Made by a program: the position numbers and the translations under genes
Notes under the pieces: generated by a model
What the model saw: only the letters and a program-made list of their open reading frames with translations
Databases searched by the model: none
Told to the model about the DNA's origin: nothing
Assembly: GCA_000497125.2 (NCBI GenBank)
Contig: CM035324.1
Span: 78,001 to 142,000 of the forward strand
Reading direction: 5' to 3'
DNA length: 64,000 bases
Source: Spironucleus salmonicida
Taxonomy: Eukaryota; Fornicata; Diplomonadida; Hexamitidae
In this document: positions 1 to 9,031 of the stretch, in pieces
Numbering within the stretch: the stretch's first letter is position 1
Layout: each line of letters starts with the position of its first letter

Positions 1-299
1 GGCTCGAAACCAGCGGCGGCGGCCTCTTGGACCATATGCTTCACGACCGCGGCATCGGAGGCGCTGAGAGGCTCCTATTGACGGCGCTGGAAGGTCTCGC
101 GGTACCAGTGGTACAGACGGGACTTGGTGACGCCCATGATGTCGGCGGCGTGCTGCCAGGGCACGGTGACGCGGGAAACCTCCTGGGAGAGTAGCGCGTG
201 GTCGCGCAGAAGCGTAGAGGCGGTGTGGACCGAGAGACTGCGGAGCGCCTGGGCAATGGCGGAGAGGGCGGACGTCTGGTCGAGCGAGGCGCGAGGCAT
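1..299 (-). CDS. ORF B HTH protein, copy 1 (partial, runs off left edge)
   Basis: First ~99 codons of the same protein as at 1614-2168, starting at the ATG at 299 and leaving the window at position 1. It contains the helix-turn-helix segment (about residues 48-73, motif ADIMGVTKSRLYHWYRETF) and reads through the in-frame TAG after FQRRQ, which is Gln in this code. No damage is visible in the part present. Function is inferred as DNA binding only; see the full-length copy. Confidence 0.7.
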
Positions 300-453
300 T
301 GCGGAGTGGTGCACTCAGATGTGGATATATACCATCGGAACCTACGCTTTGCCAGTTTCTGGTTTCGGTAGATTTTCGTGTCAGCGTATCCGGAAGTCTA
401 GGGAATTATGGCCGGATGCCGATGGATACGCGAGTGGAGTGGGCCGTAGAATC

Positions 454-579
454 TCACTGCCGCCTTGCCACGAGCGCCTCGAGCTGCATGATCTTCTGGT
501 TCAAGAACTGGTTCTGCTGCTCCAGCACCATGATGCGCTACCGATACGCGTCCCCACCCGGGGCCTGCACCTGCGCGAG
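454..579 (-). pseudogene. ORF A coiled-coil protein, copy 1 (3' remnant)
   Basis: Last ~41 codons and TGA stop (454-456) of the coiled-coil protein encoded intact at 1085-1459. The upstream part, including the start codon, is missing because the repeat copy is broken at 579/580. No alternative in-frame start is evident in the replacing AT-rich DNA, so this is most likely a dead fragment. Confidence 0.65.
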
Positions 580-1069
580 CTGTGGTACTTGCTGTAAAAT
601 TATTTGAGATTTATTGAAATGAGGTGGTCTATAACTTAACAAGTTTATTTAATATATATCTAACAATTATAATAAATTCATCATTTTGGGTTAATTTTTG
701 TTGATAGCATTTTAATAAAATGATAATTGTGATATAAAATTTGTATTATACATTTTAAACTAAGTAATATCAAATATGAATTTAATAGAATTATAATAAT
801 TTTTAACTGGATAGATAAAATATTGCATAAATTATAATAAGCTAACTGAAAATATAAACTAAGGAATCTGCTGACAATCAACAAGTAAAATCTTAACTAA
901 TTTTATAATTTAAGTTATCTAAATACTTAATTATTAGTTTTTAGCGACATCAGATATTATTATTAATATTTTTTAATTGTAATAATCTAGTGTTAAACAA
1001 AACCTTAGTATCCTAATATTGTTCCTCTTATAATTTTAAACATAATATAATAAAATCATATACATAAAA
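580..1069. other. AT-rich intergenic spacer
   Basis: Very AT-rich DNA between repeat copies 1 and 2. Reading frames stay open only because TGA is rare here; none has protein-like composition. No promoter, RNA gene or repeat recognised. Confidence 0.6.
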
Positions 1070-1084
1070 ATACTATCCGCGAAA

Positions 1085-1459
1085 ATGTCAAGCGGCCTGT
1101 CCCACACCGCAACGGAGCCTAACCACAAGGTTAGCTTCAAGGAGGTCGAGGCACGTATTGCTACTGCTGTGTCCCAGCTGGAGGTACATCTCACTGAAAC
1201 TAGGTCCCTGGACGAGAAGCTGGCGGTGGTTGAGCGCTAGCAACAGAAGTAGTAGGCAGCACTAGCGCAGAGCGCCCAAGTATCCCAAGCACTATCCAAG
1301 CAGGTGGCCCAGGCCCAGACGGCGTTAGCCCATCTCGCGCAGGTGCAGGCCCCGGGTGGGGACGCGTATCGGTAGCGCATCATGGTGCTGGAGCAGCAGA
1401 ACCAGTTCTTGAACCAGAAGATCATGCAGCTCGAGGCGCTCGTGGCAAGGCGGCAGTGA
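1085..1459 (+). CDS. ORF A: short Gln-rich coiled-coil protein (124 aa)
   Basis: The reading frame opens at ATG 1085, directly after TATCCGCGAAA, and ends at TGA 1457-1459. It needs TAG=Gln several times (for example after the VVER segment). The protein has a ~30-residue polar head followed by a long Ala/Gln/Leu-rich heptad-like coiled coil and ends MQLEALVARRQ. No enzyme motif is visible. Its constant pairing with the downstream HTH gene in the same orientation suggests co-inheritance, possibly as an oligomerising partner of a DNA-binding protein; that is inference. Short coiled-coil proteins with similar basic C-termini occur at 3964-4404 and 27348-27869, but I cannot show homology by eye. 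The stop is in AGTGA context. Confidence 0.7.
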
Positions 1460-1613
1460 GATTCTACGGCCCACTCCACTCGCGTATCCATCGGCATCCG
1501 GCCATAATTCCCTAGACTTCCGGATACGCTGACACGAAAATCTACCGAAACCAGAAACTGGCAAAGCGTAGGTTCCGATGGTATATATCCACATCTGAGT
1601 GCACCACTCCGCA

Positions 1614-2168
1614 ATGCCTCGCGCCTCGCTCGACCAGACGTCCGCCCTCTCCGCCATTGCCCAGGCGCTCCGCAGTCTCTCGGTCCACACCGCCTCTACG
1701 CTTCTGCGCGACCACGCGCTACTCTCCCAGGAGGTTTCCCGCGTCACCGTGCCCTGGCAGCACGCCGCTGACATCATGGGCGTCACCAAGTCCCGTCTGT
1801 ACCACTGGTACCGCGAGACCTTCCAGCGCCGTCAATAGGAGCCTCTCAGCGCCTCCGATGCCGCGGTCGTGAAGCATATGGTCCAAGAGGCCGCCGCCGC
1901 TGGTTTCGAGCCCTCCCTTGACATGGTCCGCGCGCGCCTTTCCCGCAAGTACGACACCCAGGTTCTGCGTGTTGCCTTTCAGAATGCGAAGGCAATCGCC
2001 CGTTCAGCTATGCCCGTAATCCCCAAGCTTGCGCTGCCCTTCTCGCGGCCAGACTTCGACTCCTTGTCGGTCTCGCCCCGCGTTGAAAGCTGCTCGGTCA
2101 CGCCCCGGGACACTCTGCTGGACGACGAGTTCTCCGAGCAGTTCTTCTGCAGCTTCGGCTTCGAGTGA
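1614..2168 (+). CDS. ORF B: helix-turn-helix protein of the repeat (184 aa)
   Basis: Opens at ATG 1614 after CACTCCGCA and ends at TGA 2166-2168 in AGTGA context. Residues ~48-73 form a convincing helix-turn-helix (W..AADIMGVTKSRLYHWY.E.F), homeodomain/Myb-like in spacing. A second helical block follows (about residues 75-125), then a Pro/Ser/acidic tail. An in-frame TAG (Gln) lies right after the HTH; under the standard code it would split the gene in two. There is no DDE or tyrosine-recombinase catalytic set, so it looks like a DNA-binding or transcription-factor-like protein rather than a full transposase. It differs from copy 3 by one synonymous base at 1769 (GCT versus GCC, Ala). Confidence 0.75.
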
Positions 2169-2191
2169 TAGATTAGATATTCTCATTCCTT

Positions 2192-3963
2192 CACCAGCGC
2201 ATGCGCGTGGGTGCCTTATACTCGCGTAGCACAGCAGTGTAGGATATACCAGGGCGCTATTCTATTGGAAAATATATCTCCAAGCAGAACCATATCGTGG
2301 TAGCTGAGTATGTGCGGCAATCCGTCGTCCGTAGTAAACTGAAAAATCCATCTTCTGAAAAGCACGAGCCCACTTCTTGGCAGCTAAGGTATTACAGATT
2401 CATAATGTCCTCTACTACGATCAATATATCGAACTACAGTCGACGGAAAGTCAATCCGCAATATTCAGTAACGATACTTGAGAGTGCGCCTACCACGGGC
2501 GTAGACACCTGAAAAGGTAATGAGTCACCTATACTTTCATCTGAAGAAATTATATCTGGCACTATTCTTCTGTATAAATGCTCATTTGGTAAGCTAATCC
2601 GAACAACAACCAATTTAGGGACCCTATAGAAGTAGATCTATGAGAACCTTCTGTTACAGTATCATACATATTAAGGATGAGTTCACGCAGAATGGGCGTA
2701 GGTTCTCAATCTTTAGCAGTCTAGTGAGATTGATTTTTTGATTTCCTATAGCTGCATTCTAATCTACACACCATACAGCTCGAGAACCTCACTTTTGCAA
2801 CATAGAGTTGGAGAACTAGACACAAAATCGCTGAAATAATCTAAAAATTGATACTAACGCTATCCATTACAAGCTCTCTGAGATCAGCCAGCTTCCGTAA
2901 TCTAGAGCACCATCATCATCGTCAAGCAGTCCGCACGGTCAGCCAGGCCTTTTTTGAGGATAATCTTGGGAGTATTCTAGGGAGATCTAATGGAGTCAAT
3001 ATAAAACTGTCGTCCGAAAGCATCGTTCATGACCTCCAGATTAATGTCGGAAGAGAGCTCTGCTCAGTAAAATCAAAGGTACATCACATATAAGATGACA
3101 TACCGATGCTGAGAACGGAACATGCCCGAAAAAATACCTTGGTAGCATTCTTGGGTAGAGGAAATGAGAATACATGGATGTCTGGGCTGCTGTCTACCTC
3201 GCATACTCGCAGATTGTTCTGACCAGAAAGATCTAACATCCAGAGAATCTGCCAGATCTAGAAAATGGGGTACCCTGAAATATTCAGTGTAGTAACGCTG
3301 GGTGCTGGGTATAATATATCGACCATGGACTCCGGACACCCCTGGTAATGTGGGTCAGCATGAGACGCGCTAACCGATGAAGGTTTACGGACTCGCATAC
3401 TTTGTAATATAATATCCGGCCTAACGACGATAGGTCGCACCAGGGGACAGCAAGATACAATTAGTTGGATGGGATAAAAATGTGATATTGCCTTGGTGGA
3501 CCTGAATCTCCTCAGACGGCTATATTGATTTTAATTACCATACTCGATTGCATCATGCAGCTGAGATAGATTCCTTCACGTTGAGTGCCGAATGGGCAAA
3601 TGGTATATAAGCTGCACTCGTTTGCCTCAAGAGAGCCGAAATCCGATCGCATAAATATGTGGGAAATACAGTAATTTGTCATGTTAGTTCTCTAATCAAA
3701 GTCACCTCAATAGGTTCAGAATTTCGGCGGGGATGCTGTGCTCAAGATTGGTAATTGATATCTGGATTATAAAATTATGAATGCGCAGTACCGCTGTTAT
3801 ATATTTATTGTCGTCGGAATTTGTAGCCTCTGGTTAATTATCCTAGCCGCAGTTCAGCACGAGAGACCAGACGATCGAAATATGGCATTCAATTAATGGA
3901 CTGGTTTGGATATTATAATATTATAAGTTCAGATAGAATGTCATGCTAAAATTACAAACAGTT
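2192..3963. other. Non-coding, mixed-composition, probably decayed DNA
   Basis: About 1.8 kb with clearly higher GC than typical spacers here, yet interrupted by TGA in all frames I tried. No frame gives convincing protein. The composition suggests an old, decayed GC-rich insertion or gene remnant. It is bounded by repeat copy 2 and a small minus-strand gene. No homology recognised. Confidence 0.5.
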
Positions 3964-4404
3964 TCACTTCCGCTGCTCGACTGCCAGCAGCCTCTGCACA
4001 ACCGTGGAAAAGTTGCTACTAAGCTGGTTATTCTGAGCGATCACCTGGTTGACGATGTCATTTAGTGTGTTGACCTGTATGATGGCGTCGTTCAGGCAGC
4101 CTTGCTGAGACACGATGGTATCCTGCTAGCTTTGGACCTTGGCGGTAAGCTGGGTCACCAGATCTACTAGCCCTGTGGTCTGCGCCGCGATCTTCTTGAT
4201 GTCTGTCGTGTGCTGCAGTAGTTGGGGGTCGTATGCGCTCTTCTGCGATTCGAGCAGCTTCATGAAGCGGTCTGGCTGGACAATCTCTTGGGTGGAGAGA
4301 GCTTGTTGGATCTCCTATGGAATGTCTTCGACTGCCGTGTCGTCTTCTTCAAATATCATCTTCAGATCATCGTTGATGACTGTGAGCTCGAAGTTTTCTG
4401 CCAT
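3964..4404 (-). CDS. Small coiled-coil protein (146 aa), unknown function
   Basis: Minus-strand frame from ATG 4404 to TGA at 3964-3966 (AAG TGA A, an AGTGAA context). It reads through TAG as Gln at two or more places. The N-terminal ~40 residues are acidic (MAENFELTVINDDLKMIFEEDD). The rest is a continuous heptad-like coiled coil rich in Gln, Asn, Leu and Val, ending AVEQRK. GC content is closer to the ORF A/B repeats than to the AT-rich flanks. No catalytic or membrane motif. It may belong to the same broad class of short coiled-coil proteins as ORF A; this is inference from architecture alone. Confidence 0.65.
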
Positions 4405-5082
4405 TTTTACGAAGCTGTTTTTGTTAATAGGATTCCGCTTATTTTAGTAGTAATATAAAAACCGAAACTGGGAAGTGTATTAATATCGCAAATCTTACGG
4501 ACTAATAAGGAAACTTAATTCTACGAAAGTATAATTCATACCATAATATAATTAATATTGGAAATCAACGTCTCGATAAATTGAATATATTGAAGAAAAA
4601 TATACGACCTCAGTAGTGAGGAACTGGATATCGAATATATAGTATTGGATAATAATCCTAAAATTTGTAATTTAGCTACACCGGATAACCGCATGGACCC
4701 TCTCTGTCACTATTGGTCCAGCCCCAGTGTAACTTGAAACGTATATCTGCATCAGAGGTTACGCTGAACAGCGATACAAAGGCGTTGATCGAGATACACC
4801 CCTGCTGGCGTCGTGGTGCCAGCTTAGGACAGCTTCTCGGGCTGAGAACCTATGATTCTGGCAGGACAGGCCATGGACGTTTGGGTGAAGCGCTCTAGCC
4901 AGTGCGCGAGTTTCTGTACCGGCGTGAAACATAGGCTTGGCGCCAGAAGGGTGGACTGACGGCAGCGGCCTGGTGGTTTGGAGCAGATCGGGCTGGAAAA
5001 TGACGGTCAAATCTAGTGATGGTTTATAAAAATCTTAAGAATTTTTTATAAAATACAAAATGATAAAAAACCATTTCTTCAC
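4405..5082. other. Intergenic; AT-rich half plus a GC-richer patch
   Basis: 4405-4680 is AT-rich spacer. About 4690-5010 is a GC-richer patch with an 83-codon minus-strand frame (4759-5010) of low-complexity-free but unrecognised sequence. I cannot support it as a gene. It may be a fragment of a decayed insertion like 2192-3963. Confidence 0.45.
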
Positions 5083-5607
5083 TCATCCCTATAAAAGACA
5101 CACACTCTTCTCCACGCTCTTACTGGTTAATAATAAACTTACAATTACCCCATAAAGCGCCAGTGCCTCTCCAAAAATCATAACAATAATCATTACTACA
5201 AATAAGCTAGGTTACTGTGCAACACATTTGCAGGCAGTTTGACCTGCAACCCCAATAGCAAGACCAGCTGCTAAAGCGGAAAACCCGGTACAAAGACCTG
5301 CAGCAAAATGGGCATAAGCGATGTATAAAGGCATGCCAAGAGGATATTCTTAAACCTTGGCGTTTATGGTAAGCATAGTTATGAGTCCATATATAGAAAG
5401 AACACCTGCCATAATAACTGGCAAGGTTAGTTTTGTTAAAGGGGTAATATTAATAAGACCCCCAGCAGCCATTCCTGAGCCTGCCTTAGCTGTACCAAAG
5501 GCAGCACCAAAAGCTGATAGCGAAACTGCTATAAATTCACCAAAATATGACCAGAATACACCAGATGTAGGACAAGCTTAGAAATTATGTAGCTATGACG
5601 ACTCCAT
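5083..5607 (-). CDS. V-ATPase proteolipid subunit c (174 aa)
   Basis: The proteolipid subunit forms the membrane rotor ring of the V-type H+-ATPase, which acidifies endomembrane compartments. Translation from ATG 5607 with TAA/TAG=Gln gives 174 residues, close to the usual ~160. Four membrane helices are visible. The first pair carries the glycine/alanine-rich FGAAFGTAKAGSGMA segment; the last holds the proton-carrying glutamate in IFGEALALYGVIVSL (Glu147). IMAGVLSIYGL and AAGLAIGVAGQ are also family hallmarks. The ATG is preceded by a short AT-rich run; the stop TGA (5083-5085) is followed by GTGAA, giving TGAGTGAA. The gene sits between the two direct copies of the ORF A/B repeat and shows no damage. 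Family assignment is firm; paralogue type (c versus c'') is not resolved, but four helices favour c. Confidence 0.92.
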
Positions 5608-6170
5608 TTTTATGATATGATGGAATTGGAATGGTGTAAAATGTAAATAATATCTATATAATGTATAATAGTATAGATTATTCAGTAAAATTAAATTTAA
5701 AAAATAACTTAGTATCAAATATAAATCTTACTTTATAAATATAGGAATACTTTTAAAAACGAATGATAACAAGTAAATAAATACAAAACAATCAACTGAT
5801 ATCTTACAAATTCTTGAATAATTTGTTTTATTTAAATGAAAAACATATCAAAAGTAAAACCAATTTAAATAAAATGCATAGTACTTTTTTTAACTTAACT
5901 CATTAAAGTTGAGTGATCCAGTAATAAAGTTTACTTTTAAAGCATATATTCATATTATTATTTATAAACATATATTAATTATATTTTTAAAATATCCTCA
6001 CTACGTCTTACCTACAATAGTTATTATAAATATTAGATATTTATCATATAATATTCTACTTATCTAACTAAACATTTGAAAACTATATAAAAATTTTACG
6101 ATATTGAAATATAATTAGTATATATTATTTTTTCATTAATTTTTATCTATAAAATTATCATTTAATACTT
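5608..6170. other. AT-rich intergenic spacer
   Basis: Very AT-rich DNA between the V-ATPase gene and repeat copy 3. No protein-like frame, RNA gene or repeat recognised. Confidence 0.6.
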
Positions 6171-6185
6171 ATACTATCCGCGAAA

Positions 6186-6560
6186 ATGTCAAGCGGCCTG
6201 TCCCACACCGCAACGGAGCCTAACCACAAGGTTAGCTTCAAGGAGGTCGAGGCACGTATTGCTACTGCTGTGTCCCAGCTGGAGGTACATCTCACTGAAA
6301 CTAGGTCCCTGGACGAGAAGCTGGCGGTGGTTGAGCGCTAGCAACAGAAGTAGTAGGCAGCACTAGCGCAGAGCGCCCAAGTATCCCAAGCACTATCCAA
6401 GCAGGTGGCCCAGGCCCAGACGGCGTTAGCCCATCTCGCGCAGGTGCAGGCCCCGGGTGGGGACGCGTATCGGTAGCGCATCATGGTGCTGGAGCAGCAG
6501 AACCAGTTCTTGAACCAGAAGATCATGCAGCTCGAGGCGCTCGTGGCAAGGCGGCAGTGA
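6186..6560 (+). CDS. ORF A coiled-coil protein, copy 3 (124 aa)
   Basis: Same protein as at 1085-1459, with no amino-acid difference seen. Start ATG follows TATCCGCGAAA; the stop is TGA in AGTGA context. In-frame TAGs are read as Gln. Retention of an intact frame alongside near-identity to copy 2 fits very recent duplication, gene conversion, or selection for function. Confidence 0.7.
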
Positions 6561-6714
6561 GATTCTACGGCCCACTCCACTCGCGTATCCATCGGCATCC
6601 GGCCATAATTCCCTAGACTTCCGGATACGCTGACACGAAAATCTACCGAAACCAGAAACTGGCAAAGCGTAGGTTCCGATGGTATATATCCACATCTGAG
6701 TGCACCACTCCGCA

Positions 6715-7269
6715 ATGCCTCGCGCCTCGCTCGACCAGACGTCCGCCCTCTCCGCCATTGCCCAGGCGCTCCGCAGTCTCTCGGTCCACACCGCCTCTAC
6801 GCTTCTGCGCGACCACGCGCTACTCTCCCAGGAGGTTTCCCGCGTCACCGTGCCCTGGCAGCACGCCGCCGACATCATGGGCGTCACCAAGTCCCGTCTG
6901 TACCACTGGTACCGCGAGACCTTCCAGCGCCGTCAATAGGAGCCTCTCAGCGCCTCCGATGCCGCGGTCGTGAAGCATATGGTCCAAGAGGCCGCCGCCG
7001 CTGGTTTCGAGCCCTCCCTTGACATGGTCCGCGCGCGCCTTTCCCGCAAGTACGACACCCAGGTTCTGCGTGTTGCCTTTCAGAATGCGAAGGCAATCGC
7101 CCGTTCAGCTATGCCCGTAATCCCCAAGCTTGCGCTGCCCTTCTCGCGGCCAGACTTCGACTCCTTGTCGGTCTCGCCCCGCGTTGAAAGCTGCTCGGTC
7201 ACGCCCCGGGACACTCTGCTGGACGACGAGTTCTCCGAGCAGTTCTTCTGCAGCTTCGGCTTCGAGTGA
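6715..7269 (+). CDS. ORF B HTH protein, copy 3 (184 aa)
   Basis: Identical at protein level to ORF B of copy 2 (1614-2168). The helix-turn-helix lies at about residues 48-73, the TAG=Gln codon follows the HTH, and the stop TGA is in AGTGA context. The one base difference from copy 2 is a synonymous Ala codon at 6870. Confidence 0.75.
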
Positions 7270-7292
7270 TAGATTAGATATTCTCATCCCTT

Positions 7293-8002
7293 AAAAATCT
7301 CTTACGCCCGCACAGTGTAGCATTTCTTATCAATAACACAACTCTAATTCTTGTTTAAATAAAATTATTTATAACAAATTATAAACAAAATATTAAATAC
7401 ATCACCCCATTCTAACTCTATTTTTAATCAAATTATCACAAATCTCTTCTATCGTCTCTTCAGTATCTATACACATTAAAATACGCTGCTTTTAATACAT
7501 TAATTCTAACTAATACAATTCTCCCTACTAAATTAATTGGATTTCAATTTCTTCACCACGAAAACGATGTAATCCTACGAATATCTCATTTTAATATCCA
7601 AAGCACTTTACATTCTTATCAGCTATTAATTTCTAAATAAGGCTCTTTTTAATCAAAAAATCCTCATCATTTATACACTAGATCCTTGCATTTTAACTTC
7701 CAATAAATACAATAATTTCATTTGAGCTTTCGTCAAATGTAAAGTTCTTTTCAATAATCTCAGTGCTATATGATGAAATGTTGTTTGATAAAAATAACTC
7801 ACCATCTTAAACAAAAAATTTGAACACTTCGCTCTGAAGCAAAAATGCAGAAGGATCGTCAAAATGTAATCTTGGCGGTATATTTGTGTTAGTATTAATA
7901 GATGTATCTAGACCAACATCTTATTATGTTGTTGATAAGAAAGCGTTTTATTAGGAAGTTAATTAAGAATATTATGATATATTTTGATTGGTTTAGACAG
8001 TT
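7293..8002. other. AT-rich intergenic region
   Basis: AT-rich DNA with short open frames on both strands. One at about 7885-7986 (plus) reads like protein (FVLVLIDVSRPTSYYVVDKK) and ends at TGA. It could be the 5' part of the broken gene described just downstream. Nothing else supported. Confidence 0.4.
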
Positions 8003-8005
8003 TGA

Positions 8006-8320
8006 GTAGTAATAGATAAAAACGCATTTTAAGGATCCGTAAGAATAGAAGTTCCACAGTTAAATGATGAGTCATTGTATTATTACTAGTTTTATTTTGG
8101 TATATATTCCATCAGAGAATTTGTGGTTTAATATGATGTGTTCATTGTAGTATTTTCACTTGAAAGAAATGCAACTGAAGGTCTCTTGGATGGCATGTTA
8201 GAAGGAATATTTATTTTAGATAAGTTTGTATCATTTTCTAACCTTGTAGGTAGAGTAACTGCAGAAGATGTAAGAATTGATGATTATTATTTTTCATACA
8301 TTTAGATTGAGAAATAATAT
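8006..8320 (+). pseudogene. Possible coatomer-zeta-like relic with frameshifts
   Basis: In one plus frame, opening just after a TGA at 8003-8005, the translation is clearly protein-like. It contains YFGIYSIREFVVQYDVFIVV, then LLDGMLEGIFILDKFVS and LVGRVTAED. The pattern N..-LL+.M+GIF.LD+.V resembles the C-terminal part of coatomer zeta subunits (LLEN(M/L)DG.FLA.DEIVD). There is no in-frame ATG. The plausible N-terminal part (about 7885-7986) is in another frame, and the natural TGA near 8316 is reached only by a further frame change. Either the gene is broken, the sequence has indels, or small introns are present. Homology is tentative. Confidence 0.3.
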
Positions 8321-8607
8321 ATTTAAAATAATATATTTTTATAAATTGAAGTAATTCCAATGTATAAAATATTTATTAATTAATATTACATAATTCATAG
8401 TTTATTTCGAAGATTTTAACTATTAAGTTTAGAATAAATTTACTCAATTAAGTATTATATAATATTTACTATATTTAGAAATATACGTAGAAAATATGTA
8501 TTCTTTGTTTATAAATATTTGTTAACATAATATATGTAAAATTAGCAATAATCAAAAAACTATTAAATTAATTATTATATACTATATAATGTGTAGTAAA
8601 AACAAAT

Positions 8608-8778
8608 ATGGAACCTAAAGTAGCACTAAAGCATAAGAAGAAGCGTAAGACTAAATCTCCTGATGTATCTAGGGCATCTAATATATCAGCTACATCTTAA
8701 TCTGAGGTGATGTCATAAATTTTATAGATGAATGTTGAAAACTATAATTTTGATGAACTCGACTTAACAATCGAATGA
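8608..8778 (+). CDS. Small basic protein candidate (56 aa)
   Basis: ATG 8608 to TGA 8776-8778, with TAA=Gln twice and TAG once. It has a Lys-rich head (LKHKKKRKTKSPDVS, reminiscent of a nuclear-localisation signal), a Ser/Thr middle and an acidic C-terminus. Composition looks coding rather than random AT. No family recognised. It is short and unsupported by homology, so uncertain. Confidence 0.4.
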
Positions 8779-9031
8779 TTTTTTCTATTTTTCATTGCCT
8801 GCAAATGTTATTAAATATAAATAAATGGTAAATAATTTAATTAAACCTTTATTGGTAAGAGATTAATGACAAACAACACCAGAGTCATTAGTTTGAATTC
8901 ATTTTATTTATATGATGATTAATAATATTCTTATATACAAATAATTACAACTTTCTATTTAAAAAACGTCCTAAAATAGGACATTTGTTTTTATATATAT
9001 TAATAAATCTGCATCCCACTTCAACATTTAT

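Larger units (their letters stand above)
1..579 (-). mobile_element. Two-gene repeat, copy 1 (inverted, truncated)
   Basis: Reverse-complement copy of the repeats at 1070-2191 and 6171-7292. It runs off the left edge of the window inside ORF B. Identity stops abruptly at about 579/580, inside ORF A, where the sequence switches to unrelated AT-rich DNA. Over the shared part I see essentially no differences; at the one position where copies 2 and 3 differ it agrees with copy 3. The break removes roughly the first 80 codons of ORF A, so this copy is 5'-truncated relative to that gene. No terminal inverted repeat or target-site duplication is visible at the break. Confidence 0.85.
1070..2191 (+). 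mobile_element. Two-gene repeat, copy 2 (complete)
   Basis: Complete 1122-bp copy, offset by exactly 5101 bp from copy 3. Shared sequence begins at ATACTATCCGCGAAAATG and ends at GATATTCTCAT(T/C)CCTT; flanks on both sides are unrelated to those of copy 3. It holds ORF A (1085-1459) and ORF B (1614-2168) in the same direction with a 154-bp spacer. GC content is far above the AT-rich surroundings. I see no transposase signature, terminal inverted repeat or target-site duplication. It is therefore called mobile from copy number, near-identity and unrelated flanks, not from known enzymology. A recently amplified gene pair is the alternative. Confidence 0.7.
6171..7292 (+). mobile_element. Two-gene repeat, copy 3 (complete)
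   Basis: Complete 1122-bp copy, direct with respect to copy 2. I found one internal difference from copy 2 (C at 6870 versus T at 1769) plus one near the right end, so the two copies are about 99.8% identical. Left flank (AATACTT) and right flank (AAAAATC) differ from those of copy 2, and no target-site duplication is visible. It carries intact ORF A and ORF B. Confidence 0.7.

Noticed and set aside
681-884. 67-codon minus-strand Leu/Ile/Tyr-rich frame
   Set aside because: Composition is that of random AT-rich DNA; no TGA is expected by chance over this length.
1325-1789. 154-codon minus-strand frames in the repeat (also 124-597 and 6426-6890)
   Set aside because: Opposite strand of ORF A/B. 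ORF A and B have good starts, AGTGA stops and structured proteins; the antisense frames do not.
1070-7292. Copies 2 and 3 as long terminal repeats of one retroelement
   Set aside because: The units themselves encode two intact genes, the interior carries a V-ATPase gene and no reverse transcriptase, and a third copy is inverted elsewhere.
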